Numbered from the stretch's first letter, positions 1 to 8,642 are shown. The stretch is 23,199 bases of DNA from an uncultured Bacteroidota bacterium (GCA_946479615.1 CAMLGR010000072.1:1-23199), one strand, 5' to 3'. Program-made: numbers and translations. The notes: a model not told the origin generated them from the letters alone.

Positions 1-1376
1 ATGGCGTAGAACGCCAGATACGCGAAGCACGCCACGCCGACGATGAAACTGAAATGCACGCCGACCTTGTCGGCCAGCAGGCCCTGCGCAAGGCTGACCA
101 GGCCGCCACCCATGATCATCATGATAAGAAAACTTGCTCCTTCGTTGGTATGTTTTCCCAACCCGGCAACAGCTAATGTAAAAATACAGGGCCATAATGT
201 TGAGCAAAAAAGACCTACACTGATAAATGCATATACACTTGTCATACCATCAGCAAGGATACCGGTCAGTAAAGCAACAATACCCAGGCAACTGAAAATA
301 AGTAATTGCCTGGCCGGGTTGCCTTTACTCAGGATATCTGCGATGATGATCACAACAATGATCGCGGCATAAATATAAAATGGCGTGATATCGTGATTGG
401 CAATCGCATTAACAGCCAGGAAAACACCGAAGGCGATATACGGCATGAAAAAACGAAGTACCTGTTTCGCTCCTTTGGAAATATCAAATGCACCGACTGA
501 TGCAGTCCAGCGGCCGATCATTAAGCTGGCCCAGTATAATGAAACAAACGGTGCGATCTTATCGGTAGGTGTATGTAAATGCTGGCGCATGAATTCCGGT
601 AAATTGGCCGCTGTGCTTACTTCCACACCTACATAAATAAAGATGCCGAGCATGCCGAGTACCAACTGCGGATATTTCAGCGGGCTGCTTCTGTGTTCCA
701 CTTTGGATGCATCAGACGCTTCTTTCTCGGCTACATTGTCGAGGTTGATTTTATTAGGAACACTTGAGAACTTGAAAATAATGGCTACGATCAGGAATGC
801 AAGACCAAGAATGAGGTAAGGGGTTTTGATACTTTGAATACTGGCGGTACCGGTGCTGGCGGTTACAGAACCAAAAATCGCAAAGCTGACCAGTAAAGGA
901 CCGATGGTCGTACCAAAATTATTGACCCCGCCGGCCATGCTTAATCTTTGTGCACCGGTTTTCGGATCACCCATAATGATCGCTAACGGGTTGGCAGCAG
1001 TTTGTTGCAAAGAAAATCCAAGTCCTACTACAAAGAGACCGCTGATGAATAAAGGAAACGATGATTGTTGCGCAGCCGGGTAAAACAATAGTGTGCCCAG
1101 GGCTGAAATGATCAATCCTATAGCAATACCATTCTTATAGCCGATCTTATTGAGAATATCACCACCACGGGCTTTACTGATGAGGAAATAAATGATAGAA
1201 CCAACGGTATAGGCAAGATAGAATGCGAAAGATACCAATTGGCTCTGGGCCTGCGTGAGATGAAGATTTTCTTTGAAAACAGGTATCAGGATATCATTGC
1301 TGGCCGCGACAAAGCCCCAGAAGAAAAACACAATGATAAGCGTACCGAATTGTGACCATTTAGTTTGTTGATTCAT
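1..1376 (-). CDS. FHS-family (FucP/GluP-like) MFS sugar:H+ symporter, 3' end cut off
   Basis: An inner-membrane sugar uptake protein of the major facilitator superfamily, read leftward from ATG at 1374-1376 and open to the window edge (458 codons seen, no stop). The start reads MNQQTKWSQFGTLIIVFFFW, followed by GFVAASNDILIPVFKE, the TM1 pattern of the fucose/glucose/galactose-H+ symporter (FHS) family. Other family-like stretches are GLGFSLQQTAANPLAI, GDPKTGAQRLSMAGGVNNFG and, near the end, IMGGGLVSLAQGLLADKVG. Alternating hydrophobic segments fit about 12 TM helices, and family members run about 410-490 residues, so little is missing. It is divergent from glgA across 135 bp, which suggests supply of a hexose to glycogen synthesis, but the substrate cannot be read from sequence. 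The last ~37 codons (bases 1-115) are strikingly GC-rich in third positions compared with the rest of the gene. Confidence 0.9.
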   Translation of the reverse strand, partial: MNQQTKWSQFGTLIIVFFFWGFVAASNDILIPVFKENLHLTQAQSQLVSFAFYLAYTVGSIIYFLISKARGGDILNKIGYKNGIAIGLIISALGTLLFYPAAQQSSFPLFISGLFVVGLGFSLQQTAANPLAIIMGDPKTGAQRLSMAGGVNNFGTTIGPLLVSFAIFGSVTASTGTASIQSIKTPYLILGLAFLIVAIIFKFSSVPNKINLDNVAEKEASDASKVEHRSSPLKYPQLVLGMLGIFIYVGVEVSTAANLPEFMRQHLHTPTDKIAPFVSLYWASLMIGRWTASVGAFDISKGAKQVLRFFMPYIAFGVFLAVNAIANHDITPFYIYAAIIVVIIIADILSKGNPARQLLIFSCLGIVALLTGILADGMTSVYAFISVGLFCSTLWPCIFTLAVAGLGKHTNEGASFLIMMIMGGGLVSLAQGLLADKVGVHFSFIVGVACFAYLAFYA

Positions 1377-1511
1377 AACAAGCGTTGAGTTTGAGTTGAG
1401 TGACTGAAAGTAAACAGAAAAAGTGTAGCGGTGAAAAATTTTAATTATTCCGCTGCCCAATCAAAAAAACAACTTAAATTTCGAATTGATTCCTTAGTAT
1501 AATATTGTCAA

Positions 1512-2933
1512 ATGGAGATTGTACATGTAGCAGCAGAATGTTACCCTGTAGCAAAGGCCGGCGGGCTGGGTGATGTGGTAGGTTCATTACCGAAATACCA
1601 GACACAACTGGGACATCATGCCAAAGTGGTGATGCCGATGTATCGTACAAAATTTTTATACCAGCATAATTGGGAGCTGGTACATGAAGGCGGACAACAC
1701 CTCGGTTCGCAATGGTTTCATTACAGCGTTATTAAAGAAACAACGAATAAGCTGGGATTCGATTTATACCTGGTTGATATCAACGGTCTGCTTGACCGGG
1801 AAAAGATCTATGGATACGATGACGACAACGAGCGCTTTATTGCTTTCCAGATAGCAGTCTGCGACTGGCTCAGCAAATGGCAGCATCAGCCTGATGTGGT
1901 GCATTGCCACGACCATCATACCGGTCTTATTCCTTTTATGATGAAGCATTGCTATGTTTTCCGCGACCGCCTGGCAAATATTCCTTCTGTATTCACCGTG
2001 CATAATGGTCAATACCAGGGATGGCTCGGATGGGATAAATATTATTATATCCCGGGTTATGATGGATGGAACTGGGGCCTGCTGGACTGGAACAATACGA
2101 TCAACCCCATGGCTTCAGCAGTAAAATGCGCCTGGAAAGTAACAACAGTCAGCCATAGTTACCTGGATGAATTAAAATATTCAGCCAATGGCCTGGAAAA
2201 TCTTTTTGAATACGAACAAGGGAAAAGCAATGGCATATTAAATGGTATCGACACCGATGTGTGGGACCCGCAAACGGATAGTTTCCTGATCCGGAATTAT
2301 GACAAGGAACTGGTGGAAAAAGGAAAGAAGAAAAATAAGAAAGAGATCTGCGGCCAGTTCGGATTGGATCCGGAAAAGCCGCTGGTTGCTTTTATTGGCC
2401 GGCTGGTGGGAGAGAAGGCAGCTGATCTTTTACCCGATGCGATCAGTCAATCGATCTACCAGCATCATGGCAAAGCCAATTTCCTGGTACTTGGTTCGGG
2501 TGATCCGCAACTGGAGGACCGTCTTGATAATATGAGGCACCAGTTCAATGGGTATTTTAATTCCTATATCGGGTATAGCGAACCGCTTAGTCACCTGATC
2601 TATGCAGGTTCTGATTTCCTGCTGATGCCGAGCCGTGTCGAACCTTGCGGATTGAATCAGATGTATGCATTGCGCTATGGCACGGTGCCGATGGTGAGGA
2701 GCGTAGGTGGATTAAAAGATACTATTAAGGATTATGGCGATAACGAAGGGTATGGCATCCGGTTTGACCAGTCAACTGTCGGTGATATTACCTATTCCGT
2801 AGGCCGTGCGATTGATTTGTATACCAATAAACCTGATCTGTACAACTGGATGCGAAGCTATATGATGACGATCGATCATTCATGGGATTCTTCGGCCCAG
2901 CAATACATTGATGTTTATCAATCTTTGAAATAG
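1512..2933 (+). CDS. glgA: Glycogen synthase, ADP-glucose type (GT5)
   Basis: Cytoplasmic enzyme that transfers glucose from ADP-glucose to the non-reducing end of a growing alpha-1,4-glucan. It is a 473-residue protein, a normal length for bacterial GlgA, with a GT-B fold. The N-terminal domain opens MEIVHVAAECYPVAKAGGLG, holding the KxGGL ADP-glucose/glucan motif at K15. The C-terminal domain has AFIGRLVGEKAADLL and PSRVEPCGLNQMYALRYG, where E377 matches the conserved catalytic-domain glutamate of the E. coli enzyme. ATG at 1512 is the natural start because the family motif begins at once. No Shine-Dalgarno is seen, as is usual in Bacteroidota. A weak -7-like TAATATTG lies at 1500-1507, so the mRNA could be nearly leaderless, but I do not call it a promoter. 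glgC follows 157 bp downstream, behind a long hairpin. Confidence 0.96.
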   Translation: MEIVHVAAECYPVAKAGGLGDVVGSLPKYQTQLGHHAKVVMPMYRTKFLYQHNWELVHEGGQHLGSQWFHYSVIKETTNKLGFDLYLVDINGLLDREKIYGYDDDNERFIAFQIAVCDWLSKWQHQPDVVHCHDHHTGLIPFMMKHCYVFRDRLANIPSVFTVHNGQYQGWLGWDKYYYIPGYDGWNWGLLDWNNTINPMASAVKCAWKVTTVSHSYLDELKYSANGLENLFEYEQGKSNGILNGIDTDVWDPQTDSFLIRNYDKELVEKGKKKNKKEICGQFGLDPEKPLVAFIGRLVGEKAADLLPDAISQSIYQHHGKANFLVLGSGDPQLEDRLDNMRHQFNGYFNSYIGYSEPLSHLIYAGSDFLLMPSRVEPCGLNQMYALRYGTVPMVRSVGGLKDTIKDYGDNEGYGIRFDQSTVGDITYSVGRAIDLYTNKPDLYNWMRSYMMTIDHSWDSSAQQYIDVYQSLK

Positions 2934-2943
2934 GATGAATCAA

Positions 2944-3032
2944 AATAAGGAATAATAAATAAGGAATAAGGAATGAGAAAGTAACCGTTCTCAGACTGAT
3001 ATTTTCTCATTCCTTATTTATTATTCCTTATT
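2944..3032. repeat. Long inverted repeat of 7-nt units (hairpin after glgA)
   Basis: The left arm 2944-2979 reads as heptads AATAAGG, AATAATA, AATAAGG, AATAAGG, AATGAGA. The right arm 3004-3032 is the reverse complement of the same series with exactly one AATAAGG unit fewer. The 24-nt loop lies between them. It can fold into a strong AT-rich stem just after the glgA stop and 58 bp before glgC. It could act as a 3' mRNA stabiliser, an attenuator or a terminator; the role is inference. Confidence 0.85.
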
Positions 3033-3090
3033 CTCTAATCTTTATTTTTCAATCCGAATTATTCTTAACTTTCAAAAAACCATTCCTGTT

Positions 3091-4368
3091 ATGGCTATTT
3101 CCAGCGAGATGCTAAGTGTCATATTGGGCGGCGGTGCGGGATCAAGATTATACCCGCTGACAGCAAGCCGTTCCAAACCTGCGGTACCGATTGCCGGTAA
3201 ATACCGGCTGGTTGATATTCCTATTTCAAACTGTATGAATTCGGGGATCAACCGGATGTTTGTATTGACACAATTCAATTCGGCGTCTCTTAACCGGCAC
3301 ATTAAAAACACGTATCATTTCAGTGCTTTCAGTACGGCTTTTGTAGATATCCTGGCGGCTGAACAAACACCCGACAATCCAACCTGGTACCAGGGTACGG
3401 CCGATGCGGTGAGACAAAGTCTTCGTCATATTGCTCCTTTCGAAAGTGAGTATGTGCTGATCTTGTCCGGTGACCAGTTATACCAGATGGATTTTGGTGA
3501 AATGCTGGACAATCACAAAAAATCAGGCGCACAGATATCCATTGCCACTATCCCTGTCAGCGACCGCGATGCCACCGAATTCGGTATCATGAAAAAGGAT
3601 GATAGTGGTTATATTACTTCCTTTATCGAAAAACCGAAAAAGGATGTATTGGGTGATTGGGTAAGCGATACCGGTGAAGAAATGAAAAAAGCCGGGCGGA
3701 ATTACCTTGCTTCCATGGGTATCTATATTTTCAGCCGCCAACTGCTATTTGATTATTTACAGAATAAATTCCTCGAATCAACCGATTTCGGGAAAGAGAT
3801 CATCCCACAGGCCATCGATCATTGCAAAGTGGTCAGCTACCAGTACGATGGTTACTGGACGGATATCGGGAATATCCATTCTTTTTTTGAAGCCAATATC
3901 GGTCTTACCGATGAAGTGCCTGACTTTAATTTATTCGATAACAGCCGTGCTATTTTTACCCGTACACGGATGTTGCCACCTGCCAAGGTGAGCGCTACAC
4001 TGGAAAAAACTGTGATCGCGGAAGGTACCATTATCAATGCATCGCGTATGGAACGCACTGTAGTTGGTATACGCACCCGTATCGGTCATGGTTCTACTAT
4101 CGTGAATACTTATTTAATGGGCAGCGATTATTATGAAACCATTGCCGATATCAATAGCAATATTGAAAAAGGGATTCCTTTATTGGGTGTGGGTGACCGC
4201 TGCTATATCAAAAATGCGATCCTGGATAAAAATTGCCGGATCGGAAATGATGTGCGCATCAACGGGGGGACCCACCTGGAAAATACAGATCAACCATTAT
4301 ATACGATCAAGGATGGGATTGTCGTCGTTAAAAAAGGGGCGATTCTGCCGAATGGGTTTGTGATCTGA
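3091..4368 (+). CDS. glgC: Glucose-1-phosphate adenylyltransferase (ADP-glucose pyrophosphorylase)
   Basis: Cytoplasmic enzyme making ADP-glucose and pyrophosphate from ATP and glucose-1-phosphate, the committed step of bacterial glycogen synthesis. It has 425 residues. The nucleotidyltransferase domain has GGGAGSRLYPLT (from G13), SKPAVPIAGKYRLVDIPISN, QGTADAVRQ (101-109), SGDQLYQMD (D128, the metal-binding catalytic Asp position) and FIEKP with K181 (the glucose-1-phosphate lysine position). The C-terminal third (about 290-425) has the hexapeptide spacing of a left-handed beta-helix. LTQFNSASLNRHI and the tail IKNAILDKNCRIG resemble plant and cyanobacterial AGPases more than the enterobacterial enzyme, so its effectors may differ from those of E. 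coli GlgC (inference). It lies between glgA and a transporter gene and is followed by a 32-bp-arm hairpin. Confidence 0.96.
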   Translation: MAISSEMLSVILGGGAGSRLYPLTASRSKPAVPIAGKYRLVDIPISNCMNSGINRMFVLTQFNSASLNRHIKNTYHFSAFSTAFVDILAAEQTPDNPTWYQGTADAVRQSLRHIAPFESEYVLILSGDQLYQMDFGEMLDNHKKSGAQISIATIPVSDRDATEFGIMKKDDSGYITSFIEKPKKDVLGDWVSDTGEEMKKAGRNYLASMGIYIFSRQLLFDYLQNKFLESTDFGKEIIPQAIDHCKVVSYQYDGYWTDIGNIHSFFEANIGLTDEVPDFNLFDNSRAIFTRTRMLPPAKVSATLEKTVIAEGTIINASRMERTVVGIRTRIGHGSTIVNTYLMGSDYYETIADINSNIEKGIPLLGVGDRCYIKNAILDKNCRIGNDVRINGGTHLENTDQPLYTIKDGIVVVKKGAILPNGFVI

Positions 4369-4374
4369 TAATTT

Positions 4375-4455
4375 AAAATTAAAAAGTCAAAAGTCAAAAA
4401 AGGAACACACTTCGGTTAGGGGAGGTTCTTTTTTGACTTTTGACTTTTTAATTTT
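4375..4455. terminator. Heptad-repeat hairpin after glgC, likely bidirectional terminator
   Basis: Left arm 4375-4406 and right arm 4425-4455 are reverse complements apart from one extra G in the left arm, with an 18-nt loop. The arms are built of 7-nt units (AAAATTA, AAAAGTC, AAAAGTC, AAAAAAG). It begins 7 bp after the glgC stop and has T-runs on the right arm for + transcripts and on the complement for - transcripts. Termination is inferred from shape only. Confidence 0.7.
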
Positions 4456-4541
4456 GAGAGGGGTAAACTTTTTATTTAGCAAATGTGTCCTTTTTACATA
4501 TTATTCCTATCTTCCGGCCCTGATCTTCCATCAACTAACGA

Positions 4542-5930
4542 ATGCTTATGACATCTGCTTACACCGGTCAGAAACCAAGGTTATCTATTGCCGAGATCAT
4601 CAACATGAGTGTAGGATTCTTCGGCATCCAGTTTGGCTGGGATCTTCAACGGGCCAATATGGGAGTTATCTACAACAACCTCGGCGCCAACGCTGATAAA
4701 ATTCCTTATTTATTTCTCGCTGCTCCGTTGACAGGCTTGCTGGTGCAACCGGTGATCGGTTACCTGAGCGACAGGACATGGCATCCCAGATGGGGGCGCA
4801 GGCGACCTTACTTTTTTGTTGGCGCACTGCTTAGCTCCATTGCCCTGCTCATCATGCCGCATAGCGGTGCGATATGGATGGCGGCAGGTTTATTATGGGT
4901 ACTCGATGTTTTTGGGAATGTAGCGATGGAACCATTCCGCGCTTTTGTAACAGATAAACTTCCCGATAGCCAGGTCAACCGTGGATTTGTAATGCAAAGC
5001 CTGATGATCGGGCTGGGAGGTATGATCGCTTCAGCACTTCCTTATATATTCAATAAAATTTTTCACGTACATAATATCGCCCCCAAGGGGATTATTGCCG
5101 ACAATGTCAAATATTCATTTTATATCGGGGCCTTCTTTTTCTTTTCAGCAGTGTTGTATACCGTATTAACAACAAAAGAATATCCTCCTTCCGATACTGA
5201 TTATAAAGAAAAAGCAAAAAGGGCAAATAAAGGAAAGGCCGGTATTGCCCGTGAGATATTGCAGGCTATGCGTCATATGCCGAAGAAGATGAAAATGATC
5301 GCGCTGGTCCAATTCTTTACCTGGCCGGGCTTGTTCCTGATGTGGTTCTATTATTCATTATCTGTTGCCTATCATGTATTCGGTGCTACCAGCGATACCG
5401 ATCCTGCTTTTGGTAATGGTAAAGATTTTGCCGGTCTGACCTTAGCATACTATAGTGTTGTCACGTTTGCATTTTCTTTTGTATTGCCTTCTATTGCGGA
5501 TAAACTGGGAAGAAAATTGACCCACTCACTTTGTTTAATTATTGGTGCGATCGGGCTGATCAGCGTTGCCTTTGTTACAAATAAAAACACGCTTTTTGTT
5601 TGCATGACCGGTGTGGGTATTGCCTGGACAAGTATTCTTTCCATGCCTTATGCCATGCTAAGCGGTGTATTGCCAAAAGATAAGATAGGCATCTACATGG
5701 GTATTTTCAATTTCTTTATTGTATTGCCGGAGATCATTGCTTCCTTAGGTTATCCCTGGCTGATGAAAAATGTACTGAATAATAATATGATGGCGGCCGT
5801 TCAATCGGGTGGAGTACTGATGATCATTGCTGCGATCATTTGTTTTGCATTTATAAAAGAAAATAAAAATGAAAAGATCGATGAAGAACTCGTTATTGAA
5901 CTCGAGATCAATGAACAACGATCTGTATAA
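4542..5930 (+). CDS. MFS transporter, SLC45/GPH-like (probable maltose or disaccharide uptake)
   Basis: Inner-membrane secondary transporter of 462 residues with about 12 predicted TM segments. The loop between TM2 and TM3 reads GYLSDRTWHPRWGRRRPYFF (73-92), the signature seen in SLC45 sucrose/maltose carriers and related GPH cation symporters. The motif FGWDLQRANMGVIYNNLG near residue 31 and the MEPFRAFVTDKLP loop also fit that group. Members are known to move maltose, sucrose or related disaccharides with protons. The next gene encodes a secreted GH13 amylase starting 4 bp after this stop, so the pair is probably cotranscribed and this carrier likely imports the amylase products; that substrate assignment is inference. 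ATG 4542 is used; ATG 4548 is equally possible. The C-terminus ends in a charged tail (KENKNEKIDEELVIELEINE). Confidence 0.9.
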   Translation: MLMTSAYTGQKPRLSIAEIINMSVGFFGIQFGWDLQRANMGVIYNNLGANADKIPYLFLAAPLTGLLVQPVIGYLSDRTWHPRWGRRRPYFFVGALLSSIALLIMPHSGAIWMAAGLLWVLDVFGNVAMEPFRAFVTDKLPDSQVNRGFVMQSLMIGLGGMIASALPYIFNKIFHVHNIAPKGIIADNVKYSFYIGAFFFFSAVLYTVLTTKEYPPSDTDYKEKAKRANKGKAGIAREILQAMRHMPKKMKMIALVQFFTWPGLFLMWFYYSLSVAYHVFGATSDTDPAFGNGKDFAGLTLAYYSVVTFAFSFVLPSIADKLGRKLTHSLCLIIGAIGLISVAFVTNKNTLFVCMTGVGIAWTSILSMPYAMLSGVLPKDKIGIYMGIFNFFIVLPEIIASLGYPWLMKNVLNNNMMAAVQSGGVLMIIAAIICFAFIKENKNEKIDEELVIELEINEQRSV

Positions 5931-5934
5931 TTTT

Positions 5935-7809
5935 ATGAAAAGAACTATTGTTGCCAGCCTGATGCTGTTGTTTACGGTCGTTTCCTTTGCACAGGATCAG
6001 GTGGAAGTGTATCCATCCAACTGGTGGACAGGAATGAAATGGAATAACCTGCAACTGATGATCCATTATAAAAACGTTGGGAATATCATTCCTACCTATA
6101 AACTGCCGGCTACGGGTAGCAAAATAGCTGATGGTATTATTCTGAAGATGGTTCATCATGTAGAGAACCCGAATTATGTTTTCCTTGATATTGTAATTGA
6201 TAAAAATGCCAAACCTGGTATTCGCACCTTATCATTCGGCAGACCCGGGAATGATATAAAGATCAACTATGAATTGAAGTCACGCCGCCCCGGTAACGGT
6301 ACTGCGTTTGCACAGGGGATCAATTCTTCAGACCTTGTATATCTGTTAATGCCTGACCGTTTCAGTAATGGCGATCCTTCCAACGATCGTATTCCCGGTA
6401 TGCGTGATCAGTCATTGAACCGCGATTCGAATTATGACAGGCACGGCGGCGATTTCCAGGGTGTCATTAATCATCTTGATTATTTAAAGGACCTGGGTGT
6501 AAGTACGGTTTGGATGACACCGGTGATCGAGAACGATATGCCCAATCGTACCGAGCATGGGTATGCATTCACCAATCATTATCATATCGATCCGCGGTAT
6601 GGAGGTCCGGCGATGTATAAAAAGCTGAGCGATCAGATACATGCAAAAGGAATGAAACTGATCCAGGATGCGGTGTACAATCATGTAGGGCTGTATCATT
6701 TTACCGTACAGGACCTGCCAATGAAAGACTGGCTGCACCAATGGCCTACCTATACGCAAACCAGTTATAAAGACCAGACCCTGTTTGATCCGCATGGTTC
6801 TGTTTTTGAACGGGCTAAAATGGAAGACGGATGGTTTACGCGCCAGATGCCGGATATCAACCAGCGCAATCCCTATGTGGCCAATTACCTGATCCAGCAT
6901 GCTCTCTGGAGTGTGGAGGAATTTGGCGTGGATGGATGGCGTATTGATACTTATATCTACAATGACCTGGAGTTTATGAATCGTTGTAATAAAGCGCTGA
7001 CCGATGAATATCCGAAGATGACCATGTTTGGGGAAACCTGGGTGCATGGTGTACCTAATCAAAGTTATTTCTGTCAGAATAATTACACCGTGCCTTTTAA
7101 AAGCAATCTCCAGGCTACTACAGATTTCCAGCTATTGTTTTATGGCATACAGCCTGCATTGAATGATGCTTTTGGCTGGACAGAAGGCGCTAATAAATTA
7201 TACAACACTACCGCACAGGATTTTTTATACAAGGACCCTATGCGTGAAGTGATCTTTTTGGACAATCATGATCTGTCGCGTTTTTATTCTGTTTTGAAAG
7301 AGGACTTAGCCAAATATAAAATGGCGCTTGGCTGGTTGATGACCTTCCGTGGAATTCCTCAATTATATTATGGCGATGAAATACTGATGACCGGCTTTAC
7401 CAGCCCGAATGATGGTTGGGTGCGATTGGATTTCCAGGGTGGTTGGGCCAAAGATTCTGCTAATAAATTTACCGCTGCAGGAAGAACAGAAAAGGAAAAC
7501 GATGTCTTCAATTACCTGCGCACACTGGCCAATTTCCGTAAGGGTTCATCGGCGATCAAGACGGGCAAATTGATGCAATTCATTCCTGAAGAAGGCGTCT
7601 ATGTTTATTTCCGTTATGATGATAAGCAAACGGTAATGTGTGTAATGAATACGGATGAAAACGAAAAGACGCTCAAGCTCGATCGTTTTGCTGAACGCTT
7701 AAAAGGATTTTCCCAATTGCATGATGTGGTGACAGAAAAGACATCAGCTATTGAAGAAACATTGAAGATAGAAGGAAAGAAGATGTTGGTGATGAGCCTG
7801 GAGAAGTAA
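5935..7809 (+). CDS. Secreted GH13 alpha-amylase / cyclomaltodextrinase-like enzyme
   Basis: Glycoside hydrolase of 624 residues acting on alpha-1,4-glucans outside the cytoplasm. ATG 5935 is chosen over the upstream in-frame ATG 5869 because it gives a clean signal peptide, MKRTIVASLMLLFTVVSFAQ, and starts 4 bp after the upstream stop. An N-terminal cyclomaltodextrinase-type domain follows (VEVYPSNWWTGMKWNNLQLM). The GH13 barrel shows all four conserved regions: DAVYNH (245-250), GWRID with nucleophile D338, FGETW with acid/base E367, and DNHD with D446. A beta-sandwich C-terminal domain ends the protein. Family relatives include neopullulanases and SusA. Location is periplasmic or outer-membrane-associated; no lipobox is seen. 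The downstream hairpin separates it from a converging gene. The exact specificity (starch, pullulan or cyclodextrin) cannot be told. Confidence 0.93.
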   Translation: MKRTIVASLMLLFTVVSFAQDQVEVYPSNWWTGMKWNNLQLMIHYKNVGNIIPTYKLPATGSKIADGIILKMVHHVENPNYVFLDIVIDKNAKPGIRTLSFGRPGNDIKINYELKSRRPGNGTAFAQGINSSDLVYLLMPDRFSNGDPSNDRIPGMRDQSLNRDSNYDRHGGDFQGVINHLDYLKDLGVSTVWMTPVIENDMPNRTEHGYAFTNHYHIDPRYGGPAMYKKLSDQIHAKGMKLIQDAVYNHVGLYHFTVQDLPMKDWLHQWPTYTQTSYKDQTLFDPHGSVFERAKMEDGWFTRQMPDINQRNPYVANYLIQHALWSVEEFGVDGWRIDTYIYNDLEFMNRCNKALTDEYPKMTMFGETWVHGVPNQSYFCQNNYTVPFKSNLQATTDFQLLFYGIQPALNDAFGWTEGANKLYNTTAQDFLYKDPMREVIFLDNHDLSRFYSVLKEDLAKYKMALGWLMTFRGIPQLYYGDEILMTGFTSPNDGWVRLDFQGGWAKDSANKFTAAGRTEKENDVFNYLRTLANFRKGSSAIKTGKLMQFIPEEGVYVYFRYDDKQTVMCVMNTDENEKTLKLDRFAERLKGFSQLHDVVTEKTSAIEETLKIEGKKMLVMSLEK

Positions 7810-7868
7810 TTCATCATTCATAATTCTAAATTCATAATTATGAATGATGAATTTAGAATTATGAATGA
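7809..7868. terminator. Heptad-repeat hairpin between converging genes, likely bidirectional terminator
   Basis: Arms 7815-7835 and 7847-7867 are perfect 21-nt reverse complements around an 11-nt loop. The whole element reads in 7-nt steps (ATTCATC, ATTCATA, ATTCTAA, ATTCATA, ATTATGA, ATGATGA, ATTTAGA, ATTATGA). Its first base is the last base of the amylase stop codon, and it ends 9 bp before the stop of the leftward GLPGLI gene. The position between two 3' ends fits a shared terminator or mRNA end stabiliser. Confidence 0.75.
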
Positions 7869-7876
7869 AACCAGCC

Positions 7877-8608
7877 TTACAGAAAAATCTGCCAGATCGC
7901 CTGCTGCCCCCATGTTCCCCAATCCTTCGTCGCTTTCTGAACCGTTTCTTTTAATTCAAGTGCGTCTTTCTTTTTCCCCTTGGTAGGAGGAATGATCTTT
8001 TTGGTATCGACACCGTTTACCTGCAATTTGGTGGCGATCCAACTGGTAAACATCCTCGGGATCGTGATCCCCATGATCATGCCGGGTAATCCATGAATTC
8101 CCATCGGTCCGCCGGTAGAAGTGATCTCATCGGTGTAAAAGGCAAATACATATACGCTGTCGAAAATGATACCGGTGGCTTTACGGCAATTGAACCCGGC
8201 GATCACGCGTGTTTCATTCGGACTTAATTTCCAATTGATATTCATCAGTGAGCCGGAGAGGAGATAGGTATTGTCAAATACCCATTTCTGATCGGTAAAA
8301 GTGTTGGCAGTATAGTCGCTGTACCAGGTATTATCCTCGATATTGTTATTGAGAAACATCGGTACTTTACTTTTCTCATCATACCGGTCAAATTTGTACA
8401 GCGATTTATCTCCATCAAAAATATATTGATAGTAGGTAGTAGAGAACTGAGGAAACCTGTCCTTGGCCATATCTGCCCAGATACCGTCTCCAAATACTTT
8501 ATGGTTATTGGTGCGGACTTCAAATTCAATGGAACCTGCGCTAACAAATTGCTGTGCATGCGACCATCCGCTGATCAGCAAAAACAGGAAGAAGAATATT
8601 TTTTTCAT
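7877..8608 (-). CDS. GLPGLI family secreted protein
   Basis: A 243-residue exported protein of unknown biochemical function. It opens with a signal peptide (MKKIFFFLFLLISGWSHAQ). The family-defining stretch is present as HGLPGMIMGI (172-181), preceded by the usual GPMG turn, and the middle holds the typical FDRYDEKSK, IEDNTWYSDY and AGFNCRKATG (C141) segments. GLPGLI proteins are restricted to Bacteroidota and are often encoded right after a TonB-receptor-like outer-membrane barrel; here the barrel gene lies 34 bp upstream on the same strand, so the two form an operon. The family is expected to sit in the periplasm or cell envelope; no enzyme motif is visible. Confidence 0.92.
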   Translation of the reverse strand: MKKIFFFLFLLISGWSHAQQFVSAGSIEFEVRTNNHKVFGDGIWADMAKDRFPQFSTTYYQYIFDGDKSLYKFDRYDEKSKVPMFLNNNIEDNTWYSDYTANTFTDQKWVFDNTYLLSGSLMNINWKLSPNETRVIAGFNCRKATGIIFDSVYVFAFYTDEITSTGGPMGIHGLPGMIMGITIPRMFTSWIATKLQVNGVDTKKIIPPTKGKKKDALELKETVQKATKDWGTWGQQAIWQIFL

Positions 8609-8642
8609 ATTGCGATTGTATATCGGGTTAATGAATTACTGG

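Noticed and set aside
5869..5934. Upstream start for the amylase, overlapping the transporter gene
   Set aside because: It would put 22 charged residues before a clean signal peptide; ATG 5935 sits 4 bp after the transporter stop.
6484..7062. 192-residue reading frame opposite the amylase gene
   Set aside because: It lies wholly inside a clear GH13 catalytic domain on the other strand and has no signal, motif or family likeness.
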